Origin: a virus
DNA length: 64,000 nucleotides
Direction: 5' to 3' (one strand)
Virus record (IMG/VR): IMGVR_UViG_3300035190_000444
Location: 24,586-88,585 of that record
Each line of letters opens with the position of its first letter. Position 1 is the stretch's first letter. Below the pieces are notes generated by a model. The model made no database searches. It saw only the letters and a list, made by a program, of their open reading frames with translations, and was not told the DNA's origin. Made by a program: the position numbers and the translations under genes. Shown piece after piece: positions 40,302-47,364 of the stretch.

Positions 40302-40739
40302 ATGCCAAACTATGTAAGCAACAGAGCCATCATTAGACACTCTGATCCAGCTAAACTTGCACTACTTGATACTGCATATCAAGAACGCAACTTGTTCAAT
40401 ACTATCCTACCATGTCCACCTGCATTACTTAACACACCGTCTGGTCGTTATGCTGACCCAGTAAAGCAAGCTGCTATGGAAAAAGAACAAGCAGAAAATC
40501 GTAAGCAATATGGTTACAGCACATCTTATGAATGGCGTGTAGAAAATTGGGGTACAAAATGGGAAGCCATTACAAATGAACAAGCACCATTGTACACAGA
40601 TGATGATGGCGAGATTGTATTAGAGTTTGAAACTGCATGGTGTCCACCTACTGGCATTTACAAAGCATTACGCCAGCAGGGATACGACGTTACATACGAT
40701 TGGTGGGAGGAATGGGAAACTGAAGAAGATGAGGTTTAA
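40302..40739 (+). CDS. Api92/DUF1281-like ferredoxin-fold protein
   Basis: 145 residues, CGGAGCG site. MPNYVSNRAIIRHSDPAKL, FNTILPCPPAL, then YEWRVENWGTKWEAI and EFETAWCPPTGIYKAL follow the Api92-like/YubB (DUF1281) pattern of phages and plasmids. Function unknown. Full length for the short form. Confidence 0.7.
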   Translation: MPNYVSNRAIIRHSDPAKLALLDTAYQERNLFNTILPCPPALLNTPSGRYADPVKQAAMEKEQAENRKQYGYSTSYEWRVENWGTKWEAITNEQAPLYTDDDGEIVLEFETAWCPPTGIYKALRQQGYDVTYDWWEEWETEEDEV

Positions 40740-40808
40740 TATGAAACATTTAGTTTTTGTGATGATCAGTTTACTACAATCCCTGTGAGATCTATTAATG
40801 GCAATTGA
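40740..40808 (+). pseudogene. C-terminal relic of a WRxPT-family gene
   Basis: Reading frame from 40740 gives YETFSFCDDQFTTIPVRSIN then a stop at 40806-40808, that is the last third of a member (IPVRS for IPVRD) with the usual overlap into the next gene's start at 40798. No start or WRxPT core remains. Confidence 0.65.
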
Positions 40809-41010
40809 GATTGGTAAACAATTTCCAAATCTAGTAACGATTGATGAAGCCGTTATGATTGCCTTTATGACCCCAGGATGGCGGCTTCCTACAGAACAAG
40901 AGTACATTGACCATTACGAGAGCTTAAAGTTTTGTTGGGATCAATCAGATATAGCACAGTCAAATCCAAACATAAGAAACGGCTATCTTAAATTAGTGAA
41001 AGATTGCTAA
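40798..41010 (+). CDS. WRxPT-family protein 23
   Basis: 70 residues. IDEAVMIAFMTPGWRLPTEQ core lacks the YC and shortens the HNGKK loop; end LKLVKDC (VKD). A divergent member starting inside an older relic. Confidence 0.65.
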   Translation: MAIEIGKQFPNLVTIDEAVMIAFMTPGWRLPTEQEYIDHYESLKFCWDQSDIAQSNPNIRNGYLKLVKDC

Positions 41011-41022
41011 GGCCCCGCTGTA
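41011..41022 (+). repeat. GGCCCCGCTGTA element 9
   Basis: Directly after the stop of member 23, 16 bp before the ATG of member 24. Confidence 0.8.
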
Positions 41023-41037
41023 CGCGTAGGAGGAATT

Positions 41038-41286
41038 ATGATCGAAGTTAATGCGCCATGTACTATTCAACTTGGTATTCCGAGTGAAAACCCAATGACA
41101 TATGACGAAGCCGTTTTGTACTGTTTCTTTTATAATCAAGAGGGAAGTACAGGATGGCGAATGCCGACAGCTATTGAGTGGCAACGCTATGCTCCAGATA
41201 TTAGTCCGTGGGCGTTAGGTGATAACGACGACTATTTACATATGATAGATACCTTTTATGTTGCACTTCCAGTACGTGATATATAA
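41038..41286 (+). CDS. WRxPT-family protein 24
   Basis: 82 residues, AGGAGG site. YDEAVLYCFFYNQEGSTGWR-MPT core; end LPVRDI. Followed by a promoter. Confidence 0.75.
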   Translation: MIEVNAPCTIQLGIPSENPMTYDEAVLYCFFYNQEGSTGWRMPTAIEWQRYAPDISPWALGDNDDYLHMIDTFYVALPVRDI

Positions 41287-41291
41287 ACTTC

Positions 41292-41320
41292 TTTACACAC
41301 CCCGCTGTAAATGCTATAAT
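41292..41320 (+). promoter_or_regulatory. Sigma-70-type promoter with CCCCGCTGTAA in its spacer
   Basis: -35 TTTACA 41292-41297, 17-nt spacer holding CCCCGCTGTAA, -10 TATAAT 41315-41320; drives 41353. Confidence 0.8.
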
Positions 41321-41352
41321 ATGTTTTTACTTAATAAAGTTTGGAGCGCACA

Positions 41353-41577
41353 ATGTCTTTAACTTACAGTTTCAATAACCGTGGCGAAGTATTAGAACAT
41401 TTCAGTGACGGTATAACACTAAATTTTAGCTACTGGGAATGTAGTTGCCCTGGCAAAATAACTAACTGGATACATCACGTTGCTATACAAGAATGTCCAA
41501 GATGTAACGAGTTGAAAGAAGAGCGTCCAAACGCTTACGCAGAAGAAGTTGAGATGATGTTAGAGGAGATAGCATGA
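41353..41577 (+). CDS. Small zinc-ribbon protein, second copy
   Basis: 74 residues from ATG 41353 (GGAGCG). NFSYWECSCPGK and QECPRCNELKEE place four Cys as in the gene at 26158. Acidic C-terminal helix. ATGA overlap with the next gene. Confidence 0.65.
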   Translation: MSLTYSFNNRGEVLEHFSDGITLNFSYWECSCPGKITNWIHHVAIQECPRCNELKEERPNAYAEEVEMMLEEIA

Positions 41578-41777
41578 AAGTTTTTCCAGTTTACTACAAT
41601 GATGGTTCCGGCGAAGGTGATCGTAGCTGTGGAATATTTGATTCACCTGAAGCTGCTAAGTTGTTTATCAAACAGCAACAATACAGTTGGATGTATGATT
41701 GGTATTCAGAGGGTGTGCTAACATTAGCTGACTTACCTCCAGATGAAGATGAAGACGACAACGAAGAGGACGAATAG
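41574..41777 (+). CDS. Unknown acidic protein
   Basis: 67 residues. MKVFPVYYNDGSGEGDRSC, an aromatic middle and a 16-residue Asp/Glu tail. No family recognised. Confidence 0.5.
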   Translation: MKVFPVYYNDGSGEGDRSCGIFDSPEAAKLFIKQQQYSWMYDWYSEGVLTLADLPPDEDEDDNEEDE

Positions 41778-41778
41778 T

Positions 41779-42012
41779 ATGCCGCTTAACATTCACAAAG
41801 AACACTTTCAAGGTTTGGTTAACAAGAATAAAGAACTTAGACAAATATTGCACGCCGCAGCCAAAGCTAAGATAAATGGTGATTGGTGTATTATTGAAGC
41901 AGTACCATTTGATGAAGAAATGGTCTATTGCTACAATGAAGAAACCTATGCTCAGTACACAATTCCATTTAGAGATATTGACTTTGATAATCTCAAAACA
42001 ATTTTGAAATAA
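41779..42012 (+). CDS. Unknown protein
   Basis: 77 residues from ATG 41779. Helical start (HKEHFQGLVNKNKELRQIL), then a beta part with MVYCYNEETYAQYTIPFRDI. The ending resembles IPVRDI but no WRxPT core is present, so the likeness may be chance. Confidence 0.5.
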   Translation: MPLNIHKEHFQGLVNKNKELRQILHAAAKAKINGDWCIIEAVPFDEEMVYCYNEETYAQYTIPFRDIDFDNLKTILK

Positions 42013-42026
42013 GATTTAAAAATCAC

Positions 42027-42055
42027 TTGCAATCCAGCAAGCACTTTGCTATAAT
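42027..42055 (+). promoter_or_regulatory. Sigma-70-type promoter, standard leader
   Basis: -35 TTGCAA 42027-42032, 17-nt spacer, -10 TATAAT 42050-42055; drives 42090. Confidence 0.85.
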
Positions 42056-42089
42056 ATGTTTTTAGTTAAACAATTACGGAGCTTACAAA

Positions 42090-42467
42090 ATGTCTACTAC
42101 TTATAACTTCCCTGAACTTGATCTTGCCGCCGGCGACTACTTTGATCCAGAGGATCGTGCAGTCTGGGATGAAATCAACAAGTCAATTGTATATGACTTT
42201 GAAACTGTTGAAGAAGACATGGAAGTGTACGGCTATGAAGACGTAACAGAAGAAGAGATGGAAGCCTTTACAGCCGGTGCAGAGTATGCTTTTAGCAAGA
42301 TGAATAAAGCATTAAAAATTGCAGGCATCAACGCTCAAGTATGTTATATAGACTTAGTTGACGGCTCCGGCTACATCTTGACAAAAGTAGACGAAGACGC
42401 TCAAGACTTTGTAAACAGAGTGCTCGGAAACGTTGCGATTAATAAACAGTTGCAATTCAGCGCATAG
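42090..42467 (+). CDS. Unknown acidic protein
   Basis: 125 residues, CGGAGC site. Very acidic (ETVEEDMEVYGYEDVTEEEM), with a C-terminal alpha/beta part (AQVCYIDLVDGSGYILTKVD). A promoter for the next gene lies in its 3' end. Confidence 0.55.
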   Translation: MSTTYNFPELDLAAGDYFDPEDRAVWDEINKSIVYDFETVEEDMEVYGYEDVTEEEMEAFTAGAEYAFSKMNKALKIAGINAQVCYIDLVDGSGYILTKVDEDAQDFVNRVLGNVAINKQLQFSA

Positions 42468-42486
42468 TTTGTTATACTATGCGCTT
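42450..42486 (+). promoter_or_regulatory. Promoter, palindromic -10 class
   Basis: -35 TTGCAA 42450-42455, 17-nt spacer, -10 TATACT 42473-42478. GCGCATAG and CTATGCGC form a dyad with 9 nt between them, the right arm overlapping the -10. Drives 42512. Confidence 0.85.
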
Positions 42487-42511
42487 ACTAACAAGCAATG
42501 CGGAGCGCACT

Positions 42512-42802
42512 ATGCCAAAGTCAAGAAAAACAGTAAACGTAGAGGAATTAAGACTCTATGCAAATGAAATGCTCAAAGCAGATCATGGCAACGAACCATG
42601 GCGCAATGGCATCATTTTAATGATTGAACGTGTATTACATGACTCAGGTAATTACAGAGGATTCAATTACTTGTTTAGTGTTGATTGCCCAGAAGGTGTA
42701 CGTCCAGGAATACGCAATATACCGGGCACAACGCATGGTGTTCCGGATGATTACGAAGAACGTTTTAAAGATACAGATTGCACGAGACGGTTCTATTACT
42801 AA
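42512..42802 (+). CDS. Unknown protein
   Basis: 96 residues from ATG 42512 with GCGGAGCG; the earlier in-frame ATG at 42479 adjoins the -10 box and would not be in the transcript. VEELRLYANEMLKADHGNEP, then GFNYLFSVDCPEGVRPGIRN. No family assigned. Confidence 0.6.
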   Translation: MPKSRKTVNVEELRLYANEMLKADHGNEPWRNGIILMIERVLHDSGNYRGFNYLFSVDCPEGVRPGIRNIPGTTHGVPDDYEERFKDTDCTRRFYY

Positions 42803-42813
42803 TTAAAAATCAC

Positions 42814-42850
42814 TTGCAAACCAGCGCATAGTTTGTTATACTATGCGCTT
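42814..42850 (+). promoter_or_regulatory. Promoter, palindromic -10 class
   Basis: -35 TTGCAA 42814-42819, 17-nt spacer, -10 TATACT 42837-42842, dyad GCGCATAG/CTATGCGC. Drives 42876. Confidence 0.85.
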
Positions 42851-42875
42851 ACTAACAAGCAATGCGGAGCGCACA

Positions 42876-43175
42876 ATGTCAAAAGTTATTATTAAACTTG
42901 CCCCAACTAAACTACTCGCAGAACTCTACTTTGCGGAAAATAAAGTTAAGTATGCTAAAGCCTGGTTGCCATTATACACTCAACACTACCCAATCACATT
43001 GACTGAAGCTGGCATTGAAGCAGCTGAAGAGGCGTTTGACTTAACTAACAATCCAAGTCGCGAAGAAGATCGTAATAGATTTTATGGAAGACATCGTTCA
43101 GTGTCAGTGGGCGATGTAGTAGAAGTTGATGGTACTGATTACTTATGTGACTCATTTGGTTGGGTTGAGATGTAA
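42876..43175 (+). CDS. YodL-like protein
   Basis: 99 residues from ATG 42876. Helical N part (KLLAELYFAENKVKYAKAWL), then FYGRHRSVSVGDVVEVDGTD and YLCDSFGWVEM, the HRSxSxGDVV...SFGW signature of YodL-like phage and plasmid proteins. Function unknown. Confidence 0.6.
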   Translation: MSKVIIKLAPTKLLAELYFAENKVKYAKAWLPLYTQHYPITLTEAGIEAAEEAFDLTNNPSREEDRNRFYGRHRSVSVGDVVEVDGTDYLCDSFGWVEM

Positions 43176-43194
43176 TTACCTGCGCATAGTTTGT

Positions 43195-43200
43195 GATACT
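43195..43200 (+). promoter_or_regulatory. Weak promoter of palindromic class
   Basis: -10 GATACT within the dyad GCGCATAG-TTTGTGATA-CTATGCAC (one mismatch) but no good -35 upstream. Sits before 43231. Confidence 0.45.
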
Positions 43201-43230
43201 ATGCACAACTTAACACACTAGGAGCGCGAT

Positions 43231-43413
43231 ATGACAACTGTGGCCCAACTAATTGAATACCTACAAACTCTTCCTGCTGATGCAAGCGTAACCGTTCCGA
43301 CAGAAGGCAGTAGAGATTGGCAAGACCTAATCATACCAGCTAAGGATACTCCATACAGCAGTAACACCTGTTGGTTTGACAACTATGATAACGAACTTAA
43401 ACTAGGAGAGTAA
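43231..43413 (+). CDS. Conserved small phage protein
   Basis: 60 residues, AGGAGCG site. TVAQLIEYLQTLPADASVTV is a common phage N-terminus (T-V-x-x-L-I-x-x-L...LP-x-DA); the rest is variable. No activity known. Confidence 0.6.
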   Translation: MTTVAQLIEYLQTLPADASVTVPTEGSRDWQDLIIPAKDTPYSSNTCWFDNYDNELKLGE

Positions 43414-43431
43414 TAGTGAAGTAATTACTAC

Positions 43432-43460
43432 TTGCAACACCAAAATAAGTTTGCTATAAT
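43432..43460 (+). promoter_or_regulatory. Sigma-70-type promoter, standard leader
   Basis: -35 TTGCAA 43432-43437, 17-nt spacer, -10 TATAAT 43455-43460; drives 43494. Confidence 0.85.
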
Positions 43461-43493
43461 ATGTTTTTACTTACACAAACTGCGGAGCGTAAT

Positions 43494-43832
43494 ATGTTAA
43501 ATGAACTTACAGCAAGAGTAGCAGTACAACTTGGACTTGAAGCTCAAGACAGACTTACAAAGACTCTTACAGAGTCTGTAATCAATCAAATCAACACTAT
43601 AATTAGAGCCACAGCTGAAACGGGCGACACATATGGTCAGGTTGATGTTGTTCACAACATTGGCAAATGGAATCGCTCTAGAAGTAAGGATGCAGTTTAT
43701 ATAGACGCACCAAGTATGTGTGTATTAGATAATGTTGTAGAAAATATCAATCGTCATTATGACGAACTTGAGTTTCAAACAGAATTTGAATTGGTTAACG
43801 ACCACCCAGTAACATCTATCTATTGGGAATAG
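43494..43832 (+). CDS. Tandem-duplicated unknown protein, copy 1
   Basis: 112 residues from ATG 43494 (GCGGAGCG). MLNELTARVAVQLGLEAQD, then VDVVHNIGKWNRSRSKDAVY and ENINRHYDELEFQTEFEL. Copy 2 follows at 43916 with the same layout. No family known. Confidence 0.6.
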   Translation: MLNELTARVAVQLGLEAQDRLTKTLTESVINQINTIIRATAETGDTYGQVDVVHNIGKWNRSRSKDAVYIDAPSMCVLDNVVENINRHYDELEFQTEFELVNDHPVTSIYWE

Positions 43833-43853
43833 TTATGTTGGTTTAAACAGTTC

Positions 43854-43882
43854 TTTACAAGTCAGTTTTAATTTGCTATAAT
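43854..43882 (+). promoter_or_regulatory. Sigma-70-type promoter, standard leader
   Basis: -35 TTTACA 43854-43859, 17-nt spacer, -10 TATAAT 43877-43882; the -35 to -10 part is identical to that at 44270. Confidence 0.85.
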
Positions 43883-43915
43883 ATGTTTTTACTTACACAA
43901 ACTGCGGAGCGTAAT

Positions 43916-44257
43916 ATGTTAAATGAACTTACTGCAATACAAGCAATCGAACTCGGCCGCGAGGTTCAAGCTATTATGATAGAGAAACTAACAGAGTCTG
44001 TGATTGCTCGTATAAACGGAGTAATTAAACTAAAAGCTGAAAACGGCCACACATCCGGTGAAGTTGATGTTGTTCACCATGTTAGTGTATGGCGGCACAC
44101 TAAAGGTAAAGATACAGTGTACGTTGAAGCACAGACACAAGAAATATTAGACTATGTTATAGAAAACATCAATCGTCATTATGAAGAACTTGGGTTTGAC
44201 ACAGAGTTTGAATTTGTTAGCGATGACCCTGTAACAACTATTTGTTGGGGTAGCTGA
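43916..44257 (+). CDS. Tandem-duplicated unknown protein, copy 2
   Basis: 113 residues. MLNELTAIQAIELGREVQAI, VDVVHHVSVWRHTKGKDTVY and ENINRHYEELGFDTEFEF align with copy 1 over the full length at roughly half identity by eye. Confidence 0.6.
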   Translation: MLNELTAIQAIELGREVQAIMIEKLTESVIARINGVIKLKAENGHTSGEVDVVHHVSVWRHTKGKDTVYVEAQTQEILDYVIENINRHYEELGFDTEFEFVSDDPVTTICWGS

Positions 44258-44269
44258 TGTAAATAGTTC

Positions 44270-44298
44270 TTTACAAGTCAGTTTTAATTTGCTATAAT
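44270..44298 (+). promoter_or_regulatory. Sigma-70-type promoter
   Basis: -35 TTTACA 44270-44275, 17-nt spacer, -10 TATAAT 44293-44298; leader is T-rich. Drives 44350. Confidence 0.85.
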
Positions 44299-44349
44299 AT
44301 GTTTTTTTAAATTGCTTTACTTTTTTAATTTTATTTAGGAGTGTACAAA

Positions 44350-44835
44350 ATGACTACAACTATTGAATCTACAGTTCCTGCTACTACAACTGCGGAAAAA
44401 ACATTTACTGTTGCAGGGGTATCTTGCTTAAAAGGTGAGTACAAGGCTCGCTTTGCTAACAACATTGATCGTGTGAAAACATTAGTGCAAAATGCACACA
44501 CAGACATCCGCTTAATGGAGTTAGGGTCTGCAATGACAAAAGCACAAGCAATTGAGGCTATTAAGGACTTAGCAGAGTACGAGGATGTTGCGGCGCAACA
44601 AGCGTTTGATGACTTCTTATCAGCTAAAGCTCCTAAGCCACCAAAGCCAGCTAAAGCTCCTAAAGAGCCCAAAGTTAAAAAAGCAGTAGCTGAGGTAGTT
44701 GATGTTCATGAGGATCTTGTAGAGACTCCAGTTGACTTAACTGACTTGTATGAGTCAGTAGGGCTTGTTCCTCCGACTGTATATGAAGATGCAGTTGCTG
44801 AAGAAGAAGTTGATACAGAAGATCAACCTTTCTAA
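44350..44835 (+). CDS. Unknown protein, long paralogue of 63112 gene
   Basis: 161 residues from ATG 44350 (AGGAG). AEKTFTVAGVSCLKGEYKAR and GHTDIR-like AHTDIRLMELGSAMTKAQAI match the gene at 63112. A Lys/Pro/Ala linker (SAKAPKPPKPAKAPKEPK) and an acidic tail are extra. Function unknown. Confidence 0.65.
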   Translation: MTTTIESTVPATTTAEKTFTVAGVSCLKGEYKARFANNIDRVKTLVQNAHTDIRLMELGSAMTKAQAIEAIKDLAEYEDVAAQQAFDDFLSAKAPKPPKPAKAPKEPKVKKAVAEVVDVHEDLVETPVDLTDLYESVGLVPPTVYEDAVAEEEVDTEDQPF

Positions 44836-44974
44836 AAAGTAGTACAAATGCCGTAAGGGTGCAGTGCAGGTGATACCTGATTGAATTGAACTGCATCTTT
44901 TAAACTACTTTAATCAAGTAGGCGGCATTAGTTTTAAAACTAAATAGATTACAAGATTGTAACAGAATATTTAA
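44836..44974 (+). other. Structured spacer before the tRNA cluster
   Basis: No gene. Has tRNA-like ends: ATGCCGT (44848-44854) pairs with GCGGCAT (44922-44928), next to a T-arm-like CTACT/AGTAG hairpin with 7-nt loop (44905-44921); but no D arm or anticodon arm can be drawn. A second hairpin, TTACAA-GA-TTGTAA, is at 44950. May be a decayed tRNA or a processing signal. Confidence 0.4.
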
Positions 44975-45048
44975 TCCGTTCTTAGCATAAAGGTAATGCC
45001 AGGTCCTCATAAGACCCACTATCTCAGTTCGACCCTGAGGGAACGGAT
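44975..45048 (+). tRNA. tRNA-Met (CAT)
   Basis: Acceptor TCCGTTC (44975-44981) pairs with GAACGGA (45041-45047). D arm GCAT-AAAGGTA-ATGC; anticodon loop CTCATAA gives CAT; T arm CTCAG-TTCGACC-CTGAG. CCA is not encoded. CAT could also mark an Ile tRNA whose C34 is modified to lysidine. Confidence 0.85.
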
Positions 45049-45087
45049 TAAATGTTTTGTAATAATACAGTTAACAACCATTTTTAT

Positions 45088-45239
45088 ACTTGAGTAACTC
45101 AGTTGGCCAGAGTTGGGGCTATTTGCATGCCCCCAGTAACAGTTGTGCCGTTAACACTATAATCGCGATATAGTTAGGAACAATCAAACTGCCCTGCATG
45201 CCCGGGGAGACGCGCGGTTCGAATCCCGCCTCAAGTACC
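45088..45239 (+). tRNA. Interrupted tRNA-like gene with about 70-nt insertion
   Basis: Acceptor ACTTGAG (45088-45094) pairs with CTCAAGT (45230-45236), D arm ACTC-AGTTGGCCA-GAGT, and T loop TTCGAAT with stem GCG(C)GG/CCCGC carrying a bulged C. Between them lie a GGGGC/GCCCC anticodon-like arm with 9-nt loop TATTTGCAT and about 70 extra bases with their own hairpin (ACTATA-ATCGCGA-TATAGT). The extra part is bounded by the direct repeat TGCATGCCC at 45124-45132 and 45195-45203. If one repeat plus the insert were removed, an 81-nt tRNA-like gene with TGC in the loop would remain. It could be a damaged tRNA, a mini-intron or a duplication. Confidence 0.5.
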
Positions 45240-45247
45240 TTCTTTAT

Positions 45248-45322
45248 GGAACTATAGTATAACAGTAGTATGCAGGTCTGCAAAACCTTGCGGTGCCGAT
45301 GCAAATTTGGCTAGTTCCTCCA
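45248..45322 (+). tRNA. tRNA-Cys (GCA)
   Basis: 75 nt with encoded CCA. Acceptor GGAACTA/TAGTTCC, D arm GTAT-AACAGTAGT-ATGC, anticodon loop CTGCAAA (GCA), T arm GCCGA-TGCAAAT-TTGGC, discriminator U as expected for Cys. The HNH gene's stop lies 13 bp downstream. Confidence 0.92.
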
Positions 45323-45335
45323 AAATTTAAGCATA

Positions 45336-46055
45336 TTAGGGTTTGCGTTTACAGTTATCAAAATGGTATCGTTTCATATTTCCACCTCTTCCTATTTTAT
45401 TACAGTAAGGGCAGGTTAATTCAATTTTTTGTTTTCCCTTCATTGCGGCACTTATGTTAGCTTTATGATTAGCTGATTTAAGTATACCAGTTTTAGCAGA
45501 ACTTATGTTAGATTTATGATTATCTGAAAGTTGTTTACTATTATGCGCAGACCGCATCTTAGATTTAGTTTCCTCTGAATGTCTTTTTCCTGTATTAGTA
45601 ACACTTAATTTAGCTCGTGTTTTGGATGAAACAACTCTTCCTGTATTTGTAGAACTTAGCTTAGTCCGCATACTATCTGGCATACTTTTACCTTTGTTAG
45701 GCGACGGCCTTCCTGTAAGAGATGCACTTATTTTAGCCTTATGTTCATCTGATATAGTTTTTCCTTTATTAGCAATACTGGCTGCTATAGAAAACTTTCG
45801 TCTAAGCCATCCATACAATTTATTTGTAATTCTACAATTACCCATCATATTAGCCGCATACACTAATTTATGATTATGTGGGTAGATTTTTACAAGTAGC
45901 TGATGTGCTACATAATGAGCCTCGGGAGTTAATAATACTAAGTTACTTGGATTGTTAGAACCGCCCATACAACGAGGAATTATGTGATGCTTTTCTGTAT
46001 AGTCTGCAATCATATCTTTTGCAGTTAATTGTTCATATATCTTTTGATAGTTCAT
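45336..46055 (-). CDS. HNH/NUMOD3 homing endonuclease (free-standing)
   Basis: 239 residues. DYTEKHHIIPRCMGGSNNPS and NLVLLTPEAHYVAHQLL form the HNH centre; then five or more NUMOD3-type repeats (KAKISASLTGRPSPNKGK, TRAKLSVTNTGKRHSEE) that contact DNA; and a C-terminal Cys/His finger (CPYCNKIGRGGNMKRYHFDNC). Placed directly after tRNA-Cys and against the flow of neighbours. Sister of the gene at 37193. Confidence 0.88.
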   Translation of the reverse strand: MNYQKIYEQLTAKDMIADYTEKHHIIPRCMGGSNNPSNLVLLTPEAHYVAHQLLVKIYPHNHKLVYAANMMGNCRITNKLYGWLRRKFSIAASIANKGKTISDEHKAKISASLTGRPSPNKGKSMPDSMRTKLSSTNTGRVVSSKTRAKLSVTNTGKRHSEETKSKMRSAHNSKQLSDNHKSNISSAKTGILKSANHKANISAAMKGKQKIELTCPYCNKIGRGGNMKRYHFDNCKRKP

Positions 46056-46130
46056 TGTACTTCTCCATTTATAAAAGAAGAGGTGAAAGTGTTGAATAAA
46101 TACATTGCTGGTACTCCTATATAGTATTAG

Positions 46131-46185
46131 AGCCGTTAGATATTCCAGTATCGTGAACGGCTTTTTTATTTATCAAAAATCAAAT
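46131..46185 (-). promoter_or_regulatory. Conserved hairpin leader of homing endonuclease 2
   Basis: Arms AGCCGTT (46131-46137) and AACGGCT (46156-46162) followed on the plus strand by TTTTTTATTTATCAAAA; nearly the same 45 bp as at 37927-37975. In T4, homing endonuclease genes often have hairpins and late promoters that hold back translation, so this may be a shared control cassette. Confidence 0.6.
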
Positions 46186-46250
46186 CAGGTACCCATACAA
46201 TGCTGTGTAAAACATAGCATACAACAAAAAACTCCAAAAAAAAGCATAGG

Positions 46251-46278
46251 ATACCTGCGTTTTAACGCGGGTATTTTT
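46251..46278 (+). terminator. Rho-independent terminator
   Basis: 10-bp stem ATACCTGCGT/ACGCGGGTAT (46251-46260, 46265-46274) and TTTT run. It isolates the tRNA/HNH block from the promoter at 46347. Confidence 0.8.
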
Positions 46279-46346
46279 GTGTTTAATGCTACACTATACA
46301 CAACACAACACGCGCTAAATACGCAACGAAAAGAGCGTATTAACTC

Positions 46347-46375
46347 TTTACACATCAATAACAGTTTGCTATAAT
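46347..46375 (+). promoter_or_regulatory. Sigma-70-type promoter, standard leader
   Basis: -35 TTTACA 46347-46352, 17-nt spacer, -10 TATAAT 46370-46375; drives 46408. Confidence 0.85.
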
Positions 46376-46407
46376 ATATTTTTACTTACAACACAGGAGC
46401 AAGTAGT

Positions 46408-46623
46408 ATGGCCTTAAAAGAAACTAACAAAAACAAAACAAAACCTGCAGAGCCGGTATGTTGCGGACAAGGGTGTAACAATCATGAGAACATGAAGCCT
46501 GGCATTAAACCAGTGTCAGTAGATAAAACGTGTAAACTAGATAACCAAATTGTATTTGGATTTATCTTAATTGTAGGCGGTGTATTCTTACTGCTCAACG
46601 CGTTTATATTCCCATTACTATAA
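46408..46623 (+). CDS. Small membrane protein with N-terminal Cys motif
   Basis: 71 residues, AGGAGC site. Cytoplasmic part with PVCCGQGCNNHEN (possible metal site), then one transmembrane helix at 48-71 (FGFILIVGGVFLLLNAFIF). Followed by a lipoprotein gene 10 bp on; both may act in the host envelope. Confidence 0.6.
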   Translation: MALKETNKNKTKPAEPVCCGQGCNNHENMKPGIKPVSVDKTCKLDNQIVFGFILIVGGVFLLLNAFIFPLL

Positions 46624-46633
46624 CGGAGACACC

Positions 46634-47206
46634 ATGAAACAAACTACATTGGCATTAGCTATTATAACAGCGTTGGCATTAACGGCTTGTGGCGAGAGTG
46701 CTGAAGAAAAGCAGGCCCGATTGTTTAAAGAGCAACAAACCCAAATTGCACAGCTTCAGGCTCAACAAGTACAACAGGCCCAGCAACAACAATTTCAACA
46801 ACCTCAGCAGTATGCACCGCAGCCTCAAGTTATTCAACAGCCTGCAGCTCCTGTTGTAGTACAAGCCCCACATCAAGATAACACCTTAACTAACTTGGCT
46901 ACAGGTGCGTTGATTGGGCACGCATTGTCAGGTGGGTTTAATGGTGGCAGTAATAGCGCACCAGCTGAACGTGTTGTTGAGAAAACAGTTATTGTAAACA
47001 ACCATGCAGCACCTATGGCTGCACCAGTAGCACCAACGCCTGTTGCACCAGTTACTACAGCACCTGCTCCTGTTGCACCAAGAGCAAGTGGTATGGATAT
47101 GAACAAGCTATCGCAGTCCTCTAGTTATGCACCGCGTCCAAGTACCCCTGCTCCTAGAACATCTAGCAGTATGAATATGAGTCGTTTATCATCAGGTAAA
47201 CGATAA
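46634..47206 (+). CDS. Gln/Pro-rich lipoprotein
   Basis: 190 residues from ATG 46634. Signal MKQTTLALAIITALALTAC with lipobox LTAC-G, so lipid would be added to Cys19. A Gln-rich coiled coil follows (about 30-70), then Ala/Pro-rich linkers and VVEKTVIVNNHAAP. It would sit on the inner or outer membrane facing the periplasm; candidate for superinfection immunity or lysis control. Its stop abuts tRNA-Arg. Confidence 0.7.
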   Translation: MKQTTLALAIITALALTACGESAEEKQARLFKEQQTQIAQLQAQQVQQAQQQQFQQPQQYAPQPQVIQQPAAPVVVQAPHQDNTLTNLATGALIGHALSGGFNGGSNSAPAERVVEKTVIVNNHAAPMAAPVAPTPVAPVTTAPAPVAPRASGMDMNKLSQSSSYAPRPSTPAPRTSSSMNMSRLSSGKR

Positions 47207-47283
47207 CTGCCTATAGCTCAAATGGACAGAGCGTTCCCCTCCTAAGGGAAAGGCTATGGGTTCAAGTCCCGTTAGGCAGGCCA
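47207..47283 (+). tRNA. tRNA-Arg (CCT)
   Basis: 77 nt with encoded CCA. Acceptor CTGCCTA/TAGGCAG, D arm GCTC-AAATGGACA-GAGC, anticodon arm TTCCC-CTCCTAA-GGGAA (CCT, reads AGG), T arm ATGGG-TTCAAGT-CCCGT. Starts on the base after the lipoprotein stop codon, so it must be cut out of that mRNA. Confidence 0.93.
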
Positions 47284-47302
47284 ACTTTGATATAAAAACT
47301 AC

Positions 47303-47339
47303 TTGCATACCAGTGCATAGTTTGTTATACTATGCACTT
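47303..47339 (+). promoter_or_regulatory. Promoter, palindromic -10 class (GTGC variant)
   Basis: -35 TTGCAT 47303-47308, 17-nt spacer, -10 TATACT 47326-47331. Dyad GTGCATAG/CTATGCAC: both arms changed together from the GCGC form, keeping symmetry. Drives 47365. Confidence 0.85.
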
Positions 47340-47364
47340 ACTAACACACAACTAGGAGTACACA

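Noticed and set aside
42479-42511. Upstream in-frame starts reading MRLLTSNAER or MFLLTQTAER before several genes
   Set aside because: They lie at or just after the -10 box and come from the conserved leader DNA; the true starts follow GCGGAGC.
44848-44928. Possible extra tRNA
   Set aside because: Acceptor-like and T-arm-like pairs exist, but no D arm or anticodon arm of proper size can be drawn, so it is reported only as a structured spacer.
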